From: Anthostomella pinea
Taxonomy: Eukaryota; Ascomycota; Sordariomycetes; Xylariales; Xylariaceae
DNA: 64,000 bases
Reading direction: 5' to 3'
Assembly (NCBI GenBank): GCA_963556695.1
Contig: CAUWAG010000013.1
Location: 248,001 to 312,000, forward strand
Part shown: positions 1 through 13,408 of the stretch, piece after piece
Numbering within the stretch: position 1 is the first letter of the stretch
Layout: every line of letters starts with the position of its first letter
Made by a program: the position numbers and the translations under genes
Notes under the pieces: generated by a model
Seen by the model: the letters and a program-made list of their open reading frames with translations, nothing else
The model's database searches: none
What the model was told of the DNA's origin: nothing

Positions 1-2612
1 CGACGGCCAAGCTTCTCACACTCAGCATCAATCTGTTCCGTCTAGCTCCCGCCCGCCGCGACCTATTCCCAGGCAGACCCCCGACCCCTTCACCTCCATG
101 GGAGCCCCTAAGCCGATTTCTCAAACATCCAGCGCACCTGTACCAGATTGCAGATAGCCTTCTTGAGCTGGGCCTGCGACTCGACCTTGCCAGTCAGGGT
201 TCGGGCTCCCGCCTTACTCTTGATCATCTCGTCGGTGATCGTAGACGGGGCACTCTCCACAAGCGTGTTTTTAGTCTGAGCTAATCTTGCATAAGCGAAT
301 TGGAGAGCGTTTTGGAGATGGTCCCAGCTGTTCCGAGCTCTTTGATGCAGTCGATCTCTTGTCGCATTTGCGTCGTGTCGCCTTGTTTGTACGTGGCGTA
401 GCTTGAGGCGTGTGCTTCGGATGAATTGATGATCTACGGTACGCCAGTAGACGGTGTTGGACTGTGTTCGGCATGGTGTTGTTTGACGTGATGCTGTCTT
501 TGAATGGGTGGTGGGTTCTTCTTGTAGTTGTTGATATTGCACGGCCGAAGATTGACGATCGTGTGTAAAGATGTTGCTTGTTGGCTGTGTTGGCTGTGTT
601 GGCTGTTGCCGGAGCCCTTCCTATTGTGTTGTCGGTAGGTGGAAATCGAGCTTTGTGAGCAAGATGTAAGGAAGTGACAAAACAAGCTTAAAATCACTCA
701 AACGTTGAAACACTCCTAGTAAAACAATGCCACGCTCACCTCCTTTGCAGAATCACATCACCGATACCCCAGTGCATAATCGTGAGAGAGCCTCGTATCC
801 CCTACATCACTTCATCTTCGAAAGCAGCTTCATCCGCCCACCCCTGACGCCAGAACGCCTTGCTAACGTTCAACTGCTACACCCACAACACCCCTCGGCG
901 TTTCCCTTGGCCTTCATTCCCTTAAACTACTCCTCGACCATCCAACGTGTTTATACCAACTTGCAGATCGCCTCCGCAATTGCTTCTCCGCCACCCTCGT
1001 CATGGCTGTCGCATCTTGCCTAACCTTCACCTGATCGCCTGAAGAGGCTGTTAGAAAGCATCCCATAAACAAAAGAACCATTCGTATACATATACATAGC
1101 CTCCGCGCCTAATTAGTACTGCACCTCTTTATAAAAGAACATACTATTGAACCCCCACCCCCTATGGTTAGCCTCCTGATAGAGGCCCGCCTCCCTAGCG
1201 GTTCTTCAGCAAAGTATAGCTTCTCATAAGCATGGTAAAGTCACTGACGAGGTCGTCCAGACCGAGCTCATCGATGGGGCCGATCTTTTGTCGTATCTGG
1301 CCGCTTGGGTCGCCTTCCATGTTGCCTGGTTCGGGTTGGTCGATGAGAACCTTCAGTTCGTGCAACTCGATAGAAGACCTTGTGTCTGCAGAAGACGTCC
1401 TGTCCGTGTCAGAAGACATTGAGTCTCCATGTCGTGCCAGGAGACTTCGTGCTTATTGGATGTTGGTGTTTTTATATGGTCAGAGCAACTGGAAGTTGGA
1501 GTTTGCTTGCTTGGTATACTGACTGACCCGAAAAAAGAACCATGGAAGTATCTTCCCAAATAAACGTCACAGGCGAAAGACGGTACCTAATCCATTCACT
1601 TTGTTTCTTGCGCGCCGCTCAGCTACGGTGCAAGCCACTGTGACCGAGCGTCTCCCAACTAAATCGGGGTACGACGATACCGCAACGCCCCAACAAGACA
1701 AGCATCTCCTCCTACTCTTCAGCCAGGCCTTTCGTAGACTTGGTGTAATCGGTCAAGCTCCTGGCGGAGCTGCGCCCCGAAGATGTATGTATGTTGTGAC
1801 AGGCGTTGCTACTCGAGCCTGTCGCTTTTCCGGGGAGGTATATCCACCATATTACTCCGGTTAGGGATTACAGAACAGTAACTACATTCCCAGAAAGTGG
1901 AATGGGGGCACGCCTGTTCTAGAAATGCGAGACCGGGCGAAGAGAAAACCGCAAACGTCTCTACACCGAACCAAAACCATACGTTGTACATCCAACAATC
2001 GCACGGTATCGCAGTCACACAGCAGGAAGGGAGCGCATTGATATCCATAGTATGTTTTCAAACTTATTACACACAGCATAACGTATAAGCACTGCACTGC
2101 CCTGCCTTGCCGTACGTCGCACTGCGTCGCAGCAAAACAGGCGGTTTGATAAACAATTCCTACAAGAACTCCCCATCCGTCCGTGCCATTCCGCTACCTC
2201 GGCCGTATACACCTTACAACACCACAATTAACCACAAGTACATCGCAGATGCGCTCATTTCCAAACAGTCAATTTCACCAACTTGATTCAGCATCCCCAC
2301 AAGTCCTCGGTGGCCTCATCCCCGTTTCGCATTGCACCATCCAACACCCTGCTGTCGCGAACGATCTCGCAGCTTGAACCAAGATGGGCTGTCATAGCTC
2401 GGCAGAATCCTGAATGAAGAGCCCAATAGAGCGGGTCTTACCACCCAAGGGACCGGCTAGGCCAAGAGCGAGAGCTGGAGGAACGAAGGTACAGATACGC
2501 CGCCAACTAGATTGTAAGCTCGTAGAACGATAGGTCGTAGACGGTGCTCAGCGGAGTGTCGCGTATCTTCATAGTCCGATAGTCATAAATCATGAAGCAA
2601 GGCTCAGCCGGC
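1..2612. other. Gene-poor left flank, no recognised gene
   Basis: No open frame here resembles a known family. The longest are a 144-residue minus-strand frame (108-542) and a 74-residue minus-strand frame (1195-1419, starting MSSDTDRTSS and ending YTLLKNR). The latter has an acidic, hydrophilic composition that could be a small gene or a terminal exon, but nothing confirms it. Around 2100-2400 the DNA is ordinary intergenic sequence with no repeat structure that I can see. The 3' end of the minus-strand BUD4 gene borders this stretch on its right. Confidence 0.5.
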
Positions 2613-5600
2613 TCATATGATCATGCTCTTCGTTCTCGAGTGCGTTCTCCGTCCCTCAGAGCGCTTTCGTAGGGCCTCCTCCCGCTTGAGGATGAGCTCA
2701 CACCACTTGCGGCGGCTGTTGGTTCCACCAGCAGAATCATCATCATCGCCGCCACGTCCGATAACATCGCCGAGGGCTTTCATCCAGCCGTCCTTGTCTT
2801 CCGGTGTGTCCGCGTAGAAGTCAATAACCTCGCCATTGTTGAACCGAATTCGGAACCCTTCTTCGACGAACATGTAACCATCTTCCTCTTCAGCGAATGC
2901 AGAGCGACGCCTCTTGCCGTTACGAGCAGTGGTTTCTGGATTGGTCAACTGATGCCTGTCGTCAATGAGACGCTTGGTGTTTGAAAGGTTGATGGTGGCA
3001 CGCGGTTGGCGCGTCGCCTCGTGGAAGGCTGTCAGTTTGTTGCCCTGGAGCTTGAAGTAGCGGCGACGCCAGTACTGTCCAGAAGTCAGAAGTCAATCGC
3101 AGCTTGAGGGATTCATGGGGGAACTTACAGGACAATCACCACCCTGCTGGCTGAGGGGGCCCTCCCAGTTTCTGCTCAGCCTTTCCTCGGCAGCCTTGAG
3201 CTCCCGAATGGCCGAGTTCATGCTCTTGGGCATATCCTCGTCTGTGGAGCCCTTGGGTCTCGGAACGAAGAGGAGCTGCACCTCAAGCTTGCCGACCTTA
3301 TAGGGCGCTCGGCGTACGACGGAGTTACTACCAACGCCAGCACGCTTGCTCTTCACACTGCTTGCGAAACCAGCTTCTTCGGTTGCCCATTCGTTGAAGG
3401 CGGCGATTTCCACCATGTAGGGCCGACCGTAGCAGCGGGACTCGTGCTCTTTAAGACAGACGTATGATCGGGCAAAACTACCATCGTCTGCTGCCAGTGG
3501 GGAGAGCAGGTCCCATCCAGTGGGAGCAACGTTTCTCTGCATGTTGACAGCAGCCCGTTGGGCCTGTGCAAAAGCTTCTTCCTCCGCCCGTTGACGAGCT
3601 TCCATCTCCTTGCGCTTCTTAGGACTGGCGAAGACGCGAGAAAAGGTGGACGGCTTCGGCTTCGACACCTTAGCCGGCGAGACTGGCTGTACACGCTTGG
3701 GCTCAGGTCTCTCCAATTTAACGTTGAGAGTCAGCTGGAACTCCAAGTCATTAGGAACCACTAGTTCAAACTCTTGGCCGATGGGTGCGTTGCGCGCCAA
3801 CTCTAACCAGGCCGTGGTGACGCAGTGCACGCCATTATCAAGGGTTAGGCTGAACCAAGTCCTCTCATCTGTACACGGTTAGCGCTTTCGCTATGTCCAT
3901 CGGCAGCTGGGCACTTACTCTTTGGCAGAGGTAGGTCGAGATCCTTGACCCCCATCACTTTGACGAACAGCCGGCCTCTCTCGCCGCACTCCTCGGTGGC
4001 CAACTCGGTTCCAGTTTCCTCCTCTTGAACGGCACTCATGGCTGTGGCGTTGCTTTCCTGACCAGGCATGGGAGGCACTGGGCCACTCATGCTAGGCGCG
4101 TGGCGCTTCTTGTTGATGCTTCGTCTGTGGTTACCATTCCAAGGCTCAACAGTCCACGATTGAGGGCGCAGTAGCGGGGGCTTGACGGGCGAGTTACCAG
4201 CCGAACGGATCGCTGACCGCTTTTCCTCCGTCTCCTTGTCGCTAGCAGCAACAAGTTTGGTGTTTTGGCGCATGAGGTAGCCGCGCTGTTTGCGAGCAGT
4301 GATGTTAGCATTGAGTCCTGCCAAGACAGGATTATTTGCACCAGACGTAGAAGCAGACACTTGTCTAGTCAAACTGTTACTTGCAGCTAGGGGCTTCTGG
4401 TTCAAGGAGAGTTGGAGGAATTCGACCTTTTGCGCCTCGATAACCCGCTCAAAATCCTGATCAAGACTGAGGCCCAAGTCAAGATCCAATGTGAGGCTGC
4501 GATTCTTGAAGCTCGGATGACGCTCCAAAAAATCATCACCAGTTGAATCGCCGAGGCACGCGCTGTCCATGTCACGCGAGAGGCGGTTACGGTGTCGATC
4601 AGGAATGGGAGGGATGCCGGGTGGAGCTTCGCGACTAACGTGTCTGCGAGCTTCGCGCATCGCCACGATGTCGGACGGAGTAGCCGAAGGGCGAGTCTTG
4701 AGCTTAGATCCCGAGGCCTTGATGGTGGCCACCTGCTCAGGGACCGCCGGAAGCTCGATGAACTCTTCCTCTTCCTCTTCCAGGTCCTCTTCGTCGTCCG
4801 AGACCGGGTGATGGATCACCGACTCGGGAGTACCAGGCTCCTCGGCTTCATCCTCTTCAGGCTCACCCCATCCCGAACCGTCATACTCGGGTTTGGAAAC
4901 TAGTTGCTGCGGAGTGTATGGTCGTTGCAAGTAAGCTTGAGAATCAGACATCCTGTGGCTCTCAGTGTGAGTAACGGCATCTGCTTCATTTGGTTTCGGA
5001 AGCATGAAAGTTTGGAGACTGCGAGTGAAATCAGAGCCTTTGCGCTGGTTAGTCACTTGAGGGAGAGTGGCGCTGAAATCGGTCACTGCGTCCTCTTGTG
5101 TCTCTGGTGCTCCTCGTGCTGTCTGTGGTGTCTCTGGTGCCACTTGTGCCTTTGGTGTCTCTGGTGCCACTTGTGCCTTTGGTGTCTCTGGTACCAATTG
5201 TGCCTCTGGTGCCTCTTGTGCCGGGCTGGCTGGCCGAGGAGTGGAGGTTTGGTCCTCATCTACCCGTACCGGCTCCTCCTTATGCGCCTCGTCAGAGTAG
5301 TGGCTGTCAGAGTCTTCATCGCGCGCCTCCTTCTGCGATGCTGTCTCTTCGTCCTCAGATCGTTGGTAGAGATCATAGACATATGCCTTCTCATCATCCT
5401 CACCACCATCCATAAAGACGCTGTCCTCGCTTAGCTCAGAAATATTATCCAGCACCGAGTCCTCGATACTAGCAATAGGAACATCGGGATCATAAGGAGA
5501 GCTTTTTGTAGGGTTCGACTCTGGTGCTGGCGAGTTGAAGTTGTAGTCTGAGTCACGGCCGAACGCCTTGTTGCCATTGACTCGGCGCAAGATCGACTGG

Positions 5601-7257
5601 CGTGAAATGCTGGGCAGTTGGTAGTCCATGTCGAGCCCCGAGATATCACCGACTGTATCATCCTCCTCATCGGCCTCACTATCGGGCTCCTCGCGTTCAG
5701 GGGTTGGGCTTGCGACTCTATCGCGAGCACCGGCCCTCCTCATGCGTCGCTCGCGCTGTTGTTCTGCAAACGTCTTTGCTGGCCTGTCTGGTCCCTTGGG
5801 GCTCGTCTCGTCAGAAAGCATCATAAGCTTTAGTCGTTCCTCCAACGACATGTTTCCGTTGCCAATATTATGTGTCTCCGACTTGGATGCAGAGGCGGGT
5901 GGTGGAGAAGGCAAGGTCCGAGGTGAGCCGGGCATACGTTCAGCGTTTGCGGACAGCCCGTTTGAAGATGCAGAGTGCAATCGGGCGTCGCCCATGCCGG
6001 GAAGGGGAGGGAGCGGGCGGTGTTCGCCGCTAGACGTGCACGAGTCAGTGCGGCCAGGTTGCGGACGCGCAGCTGCTGCTTGCGACGGGGCCTTCTCAGG
6101 CATTGGGCTACTATCAAACCGGGTGTCGCGATCTTGACGCCAGTCGTCAGGGCCGACCACCGGGGTCTTGTCTGTGTCCTCCAAGGTGGCATCAAAGCTA
6201 TCTTCGTGACCCTCTCCATCGTCGACGGGGTAGTGTCCATATATGTCATCCGCATCCTCATCGGATTCAAAGCTGCCTTCGCGCGAATCAGTACCGATTG
6301 TAGAGACATCCGGGGTCGCCATCTCGTATTCGTTGATCTGAGGAGGCGCCACGTCGAAGGTCACCGACTTGGCGTGTCGGGGGAAAGCTCTGCCATTAGG
6401 GAGCTCAATATCGTCGAAAGAATTGTCCGAGAAGACGTCGCCATCTTGCGAGTCGTAGCTGCTCTTGAAGCGCGAAGGAGAAAGCGATGACTTGATGGGC
6501 GAGCCATATTCTCTGCTAGGTGTCTGCGGTAGGCAGTGAACGCCCGTGGGACTAGTGATGGACTTTGTAGGACTGTAAAGCGGGATGCTGGTCTGGCTGT
6601 CCTGTCGCGCGTGGCCGGGACGGAATCCAGCGATGCCGGTACCGCCGTAGGCATTGCCTTGAACTTTGGCAAGAGGGCGCTCGATCACAGGTGTACGGGT
6701 AGGGTCGTATTCCTGCTTCTGCTCTCGAGCGAACATGGTACTGTTCTTGACTCGCGATGCCTTTTGGAGGCGCTCGATGGAGGACCGCCGGGTTGGCGAG
6801 GGAGAACCAGAGCGGCCACCGTAGAGGTCGTTCTCAGGCACGCTATTGCTGGCGGCATGGCGGTTATGCCAGAACAGGCGCGGAGAGGAAGTGCCATCTA
6901 GAGGCGATGATTGGAATGGGGACGAGTCGGTGTTAAGGACCATCTTCTGCGCGCCACCACTGTCAGTCGGAGAATTCGGGGCGCAAGGTGAGTCAAGCGA
7001 TTGGAAGAAACATACCTTTGGGGACTGCAAGTTCCGGCTAGGGGAATTTCTTCGCTGCTCAGTGACTGGAATCTCAGACAATGGGCGCGGGATGGCACTC
7101 TTGGTGGGTGAAGGCGTGGGAGTGTTCTTGGAGATGCGCAATGGCTGCGTGACCTATTCCAGTGACCACCGTCGTTAGCGCTTGGGTGTCCTCTCTCTTT
7201 CTCTGTCGTCCCTTGGATTCTGCGCGAGGCAACACTCACCGTTTGTTGTGTAGCCAT
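2613..7257 (-). CDS. BUD4: Bud4/anillin-like septation protein with C-terminal PH domain
   Basis: Anillin-related scaffold that marks septation and budding sites at the cortex with septins and the Bud3/Cdc42 module in fungi (family knowledge). Five exons fit canonical splice sites: 7240-7257, 7016-7153, 3919-6946, 3129-3868 and 2613-3074, giving about 1461 residues, a normal length for the family. The first exon encodes only MATQQT. The N-terminal two thirds is disordered and rich in Ser, Pro, Glu and Asp, with three near-identical copies of an APETPKAQV-type unit around residue 630. A conserved anillin-homology region starts near residue 1044 (LFVKVMGVKDLDLPLPK), continues with RTWFSLTLDNGVHC, and is followed by a PH domain opening YWRRRYFKLQG and containing IDFYADTPEDKDGWMKAL. 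Every intron-exon junction keeps frame, so the gene looks functional. No operon-like neighbours; 5' intergenic DNA lies to its right. Confidence 0.93.
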
Positions 7258-8989
7258 TTCTATTGACTGCTTCCAAACTTATGCTGGTTATCGATGCAGC
7301 GGGCAACGCATATCTCCAGAAAATGTACACAAGAATGAAAAGGACGTGGCACGTTGGCCTGGGTTGTGCGCCGACAGCGGTGCCGGTAGTCAATGATTGT
7401 GTGGTCGGGAGAAACGGAGCCGGGTAGCTATAGCTTTGGATCGCGGTGTTATGAAGTTGGAGGTCGGCAGGTGAAGGTCGAGGTGCATCAACAGTCAACA
7501 CACGACTTTGGTCGTACTAGAGGAGCTGTCGAGGTGGAATAGAAGCGCGTAATGGCTAATGGTCAGGAGAGTAGGTACGAGTACGAAATAGCCGCTATAT
7601 CGAATGCGATATACCTTGACCAGTGGTCGCACGCCCTTTGCGAGAAGAAGACGAATGGATGGACGAACTGGAGGGCGATGAGGGCTCGCGGGTGTATTCC
7701 AATGTGTGGTGGTGTGTCGGTGTGTTTGGGGCGGTAAGCAGACGGGATGTAAACACAGCAGGGGTGGAGGGGCTACCGAATCCGCTGTCTCCAAAACCCC
7801 CCCGCCTCCCTGGCAGCTGGAGCTCGCAGGCGGTCCACTCAAGCGTCCGCCGCTATGATCTCGGGCTATCATTGGAACAGGGCCTAGACAGCTGAAAGTC
7901 AGTGTCGCCCTGCCAACAGAACTCGCGCAAAGGCCCTTCGACTCTACCCGCCTAGAAATTGTCCGAATCTGCTGTGTGATGCACCTTGCGATGCAGGTGA
8001 ATCTGGTGTCCATCCAATCGCACAACTTGCATAAGGCCGGGCTGCTGTTTCTCGGCTCCACCAGACAGCCCCTTGCACGGCGAAAACGAGGTTTTGAAGC
8101 AAGCTACTGCACCTTTCCCACTTATTGATGCGCCTTTGAGAGATCTGAGCCCATCTAAAAGCTGATCGATTTCTGATTATCATCATGCGACTTATCTGCT
8201 TGTGGGCCGCCGTTGCTGTGCCAATGATCTGGACCTAAGCAGAGTGTCGGAGGCTAATGCATTATGCCGCTGCGCTTAGTACTTACCAAGTTGAAGTCAT
8301 GGGAAAGGCTCGCATGTAGAAGAGGTCAGTCGATCGGCCTCATAGAGACCAGGTGTGATCCCACACCATCTCGCGATTACATCCATTCATTCTCTTACGG
8401 GGACTACGCACTTAGCCATAACTGCAGAGATTCGCCATCTCATGAATGCTCGCAGAATAGCTGGACGTTGATATGGTTGAGTCTTGAAACGAACCTTCAA
8501 TTATGTCCTCCCTCCATACACCAGTGGCTAACATAAAATACACGACCTTGCTGCTATTGGAGGACAATCGTCAACACTACGACGCAAACTGACTTCCACT
8601 CGGGTGGCGGCACATTCGAGGAGATGATCGTTGCACTAAAACCGTTTATACGAGTTCAAGTGCACCCTGAAGCTCAGATGTGTCACGTCGCAAAGACCTG
8701 GCAGCAGTTAGCAGGTTGTACGAAGAACCTATCGGTTAGACTACATGTAACACGTAGAGAAAGGGTATTGTGAGACTAGTATCGGGATCCGAGCAGCTTA
8801 GCAAGATGCTGAGGAGCTATGCTGATTACGGCTACCTACTTAACCAGGAGACATCGTGTGCGACATTGGCGGTGCTGTTCCGCGCTCACCTACGTGGACA
8901 AGTCTAAGACAAGGGCCGAACTCGCCGTTGCACTTAAAAGCATATCACCAACATACGGTATCTCTAGAGGAATTTAAGACGCGGTTTAA
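7258..8989. other. Intergenic DNA upstream of BUD4, no gene seen
   Basis: Open frames here, such as the 188-residue minus-strand frame at 7495-8061, are compositionally ordinary and match nothing recognised. The first few hundred bases should contain the BUD4 promoter and leader, but no specific element can be named. From about 8570 to 8990 the sequence is non-repetitive and normal in GC, and it ends abruptly at the AT-rich block. Confidence 0.5.
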
Positions 8990-9401
8990 AAGCAGAAAAG
9001 TGCGTATATATAAACATAGCAATTCGTAATACTACAAGAGCGCGAATTAACGTCGAGGTTTATCTTATAAATTGAGGCTTTATTACAGCTCTTTATAAGT
9101 AATAAAGGGGCGTATTTAAAAGGGGTAAGATAAGCTCTTTTTGTAAAGCAGTTAAATCTTTATCCGATTAATAATTATATAAAATTACGAAGTAAAGAAA
9201 CGTATTACTTAAAAAAAAAAAAAAAAACCCTCTTATTGAATAGATTGTGCCTTTGTGATAGTAGAACCAGAACAGAGATCTATCACAAGTCTTGGTTGAG
9301 ATGATCTGTATTCTGGTTGGTGCTTGGTTACGTTCGGATGGGAAGGATGCCATCCGAGAAGTATCTAAATACCTAAATTACAGTGGGTTGGTACCTGTCA
9401 T

Positions 9402-9615
9402 TGTGACGGCCTGCACAGACCTTCCCACATGACAAGCGGATACTTCCCAATAGGGGAAGGATCTGACCAGAGGATCCTCTTAAAGGGGCAACCTCCCACT
9501 GTACCTATCTCTCTCTCTCTCTTCCTTTCCTCTCTAGTCTTGATATTCTCGTCAATAGAGTAATAGCTGCTTGCTGCTGGCCATGTCCCAGCTCCTCAGT
9601 ACGCTCGCCGTGACA
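9402..9615. mobile_element. Candidate 214-bp solo LTR (TGTGACGG...CCGTGACA)
   Basis: A normal-GC island within AT-rich DNA begins TGTGACGG and ends CCGTGACA, so its ends are inverted and have the TG...CA form of LTRs. It contains a (TC)n tract near 9505-9525. The flanks are GTCAT and GCCAC, which differ at two positions, both explicable as C-to-T changes, so a 5-bp duplication is possible but not proven. Its start resembles that of the element at 14030. Confidence 0.4.
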
Positions 9616-10461
9616 GCCACCAGGGGCAGCCATCCCAGGTAACCTTATCATACAATGCCCTGGATGAAAGGAGATCCGATAAGGTACTAGTGGCTGGATC
9701 TAGTGGCTGGGATCTATAAGGTGGCTGAAAAGTATAATAACAAAAAAATTAAAATATATTAATAATAATTGTGATTTAGATAACTTTTTATCTAACTTTT
9801 TATAAAATAAAACTTATATTAAATAATATTTTTTAATTAAAGAAAAAAAGGTATTAATAAGAAAATAATTAAAACATAAGTATAAAAAGATAATTACATA
9901 AACAATAATAGAAATACTTTTTTATTACTGCTTATATATGTCGTTAAAGCTTGTGTAAAAACATATTAAAAAGCTTTATTTATCGCTTTATTTAACATAA
10001 AATAATCTAAAGCGTAAATAAACGTATATAAAAACCTTAAATATATTTATAGTTTTTAATATTAATTATTAACGGCGTAAAAGAGTTATAAAATAGCGGA
10101 TGGTTAAAAGAATTATCAAGGTTACGTTATATTAAAGACTCGTTAAATTTAAAGCCGTTATAAAACTTGTCAAAATTACGTGAAAAATCCTTAATCTTGA
10201 GACTTAACCAATTGGAAAAAAAATCTCGTTTAACGCGTATAAAACTGTCGTTTTTTTCACTTTTATTTCTTTTATACTTATTATTCGAACTTATTATAAC
10301 GATGTTTTCTATTATTATATTTTATAAAACGATTTTAAAATCATCAAAGGCTTAGCGTAAATTTACCAGTCTGTATTTATTTAAATAAATATATTATTAA
10401 TAGATTTTGATATTTAATATATCGACTGAGGTTTTTTAATCTATTGATCTTATTAAAAATA

Positions 10462-12189
10462 ACGTAGATAACAACCGAGCGGCAATTACAAGCAAACGGC
10501 AACTTTTTACCAACCTTCTAATAAACATCCCAAATAACTTGATCACAACGTATTTAATTCAATCTAATCAATCGGATTTCTCTTCCTCAGACGTTTTTAT
10601 CTCTATTGTACAAGTTTGCGCATTATGGTCAGAAAGTACTCCTCTTTTTACCAGATATTTATTTTTTGTTCTCCAATATGCACTTAATAAGTGATTGGCC
10701 TTCTCTAGCTTACAGAACTAGGAATCAATCAAAGTGACCTTATGTATAAGACCATATATAGCCTTTATAAATGAGCTCAACGCATCAACTATTGATATAG
10801 GTGAGCTTCTCTGGTAGTTTCCAACTCGATTTCAGATATAAACTGACTGGTTTACCGCTTTGTTGATGGTGGTAGGCGTCTTTAAAGTCCAAGTAGTGGG
10901 TGGCAGATTGGGGTCTAGCAATGGTGTTCGTACAACAGCGACAATATCCAGCTTTGAAATGACACTTTCTGTGTCGAAAGGAACAAGCCCAGTGGCACTG
11001 AAACCTGTTCGAATGTTTCCTGGCGTCATAACAGCGTTGTGTGCTTCATAAAACGATGTAAGGAAGTCCTCTTTCGAAACGTGGGTTATATGACGCCGGA
11101 TGCGATCCTCAATCATGCAATTGTACGCTCGTTTGAGCGGGCTAAAACAACTGACATCTTAAGGCTGGAGCCTGTGTGATGAGTGGGCAGGCATACAAAG
11201 GGTAATAATGCTGTTGTTCTGGCAATAATCCTCAAAGATCTGGGAATGGTGGCTTTTATGACCATCTAGGATGAGGAGACGTTTACTGGCAGTTATACGA
11301 GGTCTGATATACTTGTTGAAATGCTGAACCCATTCTAACCCAATCTCGTTCGTAGTCCAACAGTTATCAGACACAGCCACCTTCCAATCACGTGGTAATG
11401 TTATGTCGCAATAGCATGACGCAAGGTGGGTTTTGTCCTGTAGAATGATGAGCGGCGGGACCACCCAACCATTAGCATTAACAGCAGAAATTGCTGTAGA
11501 CTATTCTCTGTTGCCTTGCTGAGCTTATCTAGACCTATCACGTCTTTTGGCACTTGTAACGACTATGCCGGACCACATAATGCCCATCATAAACCCAGTC
11601 TCGTCGAAGTTATAAACATCCGCGTCTTAGATACCATGTTTCGCAATTGCTGCTGCAACTTGGCAAAACCACGCGCGATACTCGTCTGGATCTTGGTTCA
11701 AGACCCTCTGGTAATCCATCCTCTAATAAAAACGCATCCGGAGGCCTGGTGTGCGTTTAATGAAGTTCCGTGTCCAGTTCTTTCTAACGCGTCTATCCCG
11801 ACGTGCTGTCAACAATTGATTTGCCATATCTTCCATATAACTGTGCTGGGGTGGAAATGCTCGCGCATCCAGGTCAAGAATGAAGGAAAGAATGGTATTC
11901 TTTTCAGAAACCGTAAGTTTCAAAGTATTGGGTATGCTATTGCGTCGTGATGGTCAGCCGGCGATTCTAACTTTCAAGGTATTATATGAGATATGGAAAG
12001 TCTTAGAAAGCTTGACAATGGTAATATGAGGGTCGCGTCGCTTAACTTGGTCAGCAAGCTGTAAGTCTGATTTGCTATAACGCAATGCTATTATTGTTGG
12101 TTGATCAATTAGTAGCCTTGATTGAAAGGTTAAGTGGCTGGTGAAAAGTTGCCGTTCGCTTGTAATTGCCGCTCGCTTGTCATCCACGT
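10462..12189 (-). mobile_element. pogo/Fot-type DNA transposon, copy 1
   Basis: A 1728-bp element flanked by TA (10460-10461 and 12190-12191), the usual target of the Tc1/mariner-pogo superfamily. The ends form imperfect inverted repeats of about 50 bp: the right end, read on the minus strand, begins ACGTGGATGACAAGCGAGCG and continues GCAATTACAAGCGAACGGCA; the left end is the same with G-to-A and other changes. The transposase frame lies on the minus strand and is broken. Copy 2 at 15247-17241 belongs to the same family, in the opposite orientation. Confidence 0.85.
10832..12187 (-). pseudogene. pogo-type transposase, broken
   Basis: Four consecutive minus-strand fragments make up one DDE transposase. 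11954-12187 carries the N-terminal helix-turn-helix (SKTFHISYNTLKVRIAG). 11723-11923 is the CENP-B-like DNA-binding part (MEDMANQLLTARRDRRVRKNW, FIKRTPGLRMRF). 11159-11464 is the DDE core, including LLILDGHKSHHS with the second catalytic aspartate. 10832-11116 is the C-terminal region (FYEAHNAVMTPGNIRTGF). The fragments lie in different frames with intervening stops, so no functional enzyme is made. Substitutions fit RIP. Confidence 0.85.
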
Positions 12190-12296
12190 TAACGGTAATA
12201 AGATATAAGTATATAAAATTTTGTTATTAAAGTTTAATGTTTTAAATACGCGGTTAATCGGTAGTTAATAAATAAAGCCGCACGATAAAGCACTTG

Positions 12297-12498
12297 TGTT
12301 GGATCCATGTGATTCCACAGTCAAACCATCTATACAGAACCCATATGTATGATTAGATAAGAGATTGGATACCAGATTGTGAGGTCACTTCGCCAGACCT
12401 ACAGGTCCAGCTAGACTTCTCAATCCAACCATCAGCAACATCATGACCTTGACCCCATACTCGAGTATTATGATTGATCGTTCAAGCCTGTTTCCACA
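12297..12498 (+). mobile_element. Short LTR-like element, family 1 copy A
   Basis: A 202-bp insertion beginning TGTTGGATCCATG and ending TTTCCACA, flanked on both sides by the perfect 5-bp duplication ACTTG (12292-12296 and 12499-12503). TG...CA ends, a short terminal inversion (TGTTGGA) and a 5-bp duplication are typical of LTRs, so this is most likely a solo LTR. Copies B, C and D in this window are clearly homologous. A and C form one subgroup (ends in CCACA) and B and D another (ends in CCAACA). The copy has normal base composition although its surroundings are AT-rich. Confidence 0.85.
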
Positions 12499-13204
12499 AC
12501 TTGAATAATATTACGTAAAATAGTTGATCTTAAAACATGGATAGGTAGTAGCAAACGTTATATATTATTATTAAATATTTAATTTTTACCTTATAAAACT
12601 TCGTGATTTTACGGTAATTACGTAACAAAAGTCGTTAATATTAATGAATTTTGCTATATAATATTGGTACTTAATAGTTTAAACAAATTTGCAGTTAATG
12701 TATTTCAACGTAAATTTTTAAAAATACCGGCCTTTAATAAGAAGTTAAGCACTAAGGCGTTAAAATAACGATTTTAAAATATATAAGTATCGTATATTAC
12801 TATACGTTAAAAATGTATGCAATAAACCCTTGCTTTAAACACGCGTTATTTATATTTAAATAATTACAATAGTAATATTGATACTTAGTTTTTTTTATCA
12901 AAAGTTTAAGTTTTTACTTGCGCAGTATTTATACCGGTATAAATATTAAAATACTGGAAAATTTTATAAAAGAATATAAATAATTAACATTATACGAAGT
13001 TTATTACGCTAGCCTTTGAATTTTAAAAGGTTGAACCTTAAAGGTTATGTGCATTATTATTCTAATATAATCCGTACTAGTATTTAATTTTATAGTTATT
13101 ATATAATTACTGAGTATTAAAAATAGCTGATTTTAAAAAGTCGAAGCTATTTAATACCGTTATATATGTATACCAGCTATTTAATCCCGTTTTTTTATTA
13201 AACT

Positions 13205-13408
13205 TGTTGGAACAGGCTTGAACGATCAATCATAATACTCGAGTATGGTGTCAAGGTCATGATGTTGCTGATGGTTGGATTGAGAGGAATCTAGCTGGAC
13301 TCGAAGGTCTGGCCAAGTGCCCTCTCAATCCACTATCTTATCTTATCTAATCATACATGTAGGTTCTGGTATAGATGGTATGCAGTTTGGAATCGCATGG
13401 ATCCAACA
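13205..13408 (-). mobile_element. Short LTR-like element, family 1 copy B
   Basis: A 204-bp reverse-oriented copy: the plus strand starts TGTTGGAACAGGCTTG and ends ATGGATCCAACA. It is flanked by perfect AAACT duplications at 13200-13204 and 13409-13413. It is closest to copy D at 41768. The insert is not AT-rich, unlike the DNA on either side. Confidence 0.85.

Noticed and set aside
4904..5434. A plus-strand frame rich in Leu, Cys and Trp that looks like a membrane protein
   Set aside because: It is the antisense of the Glu/Pro/Thr repeats of BUD4; the BUD4 frame has domains and consistent splice sites.
9402..9615. Counting this island as a proven solo LTR
   Set aside because: The flanking pentamers differ at two positions, so it is listed only as a candidate.
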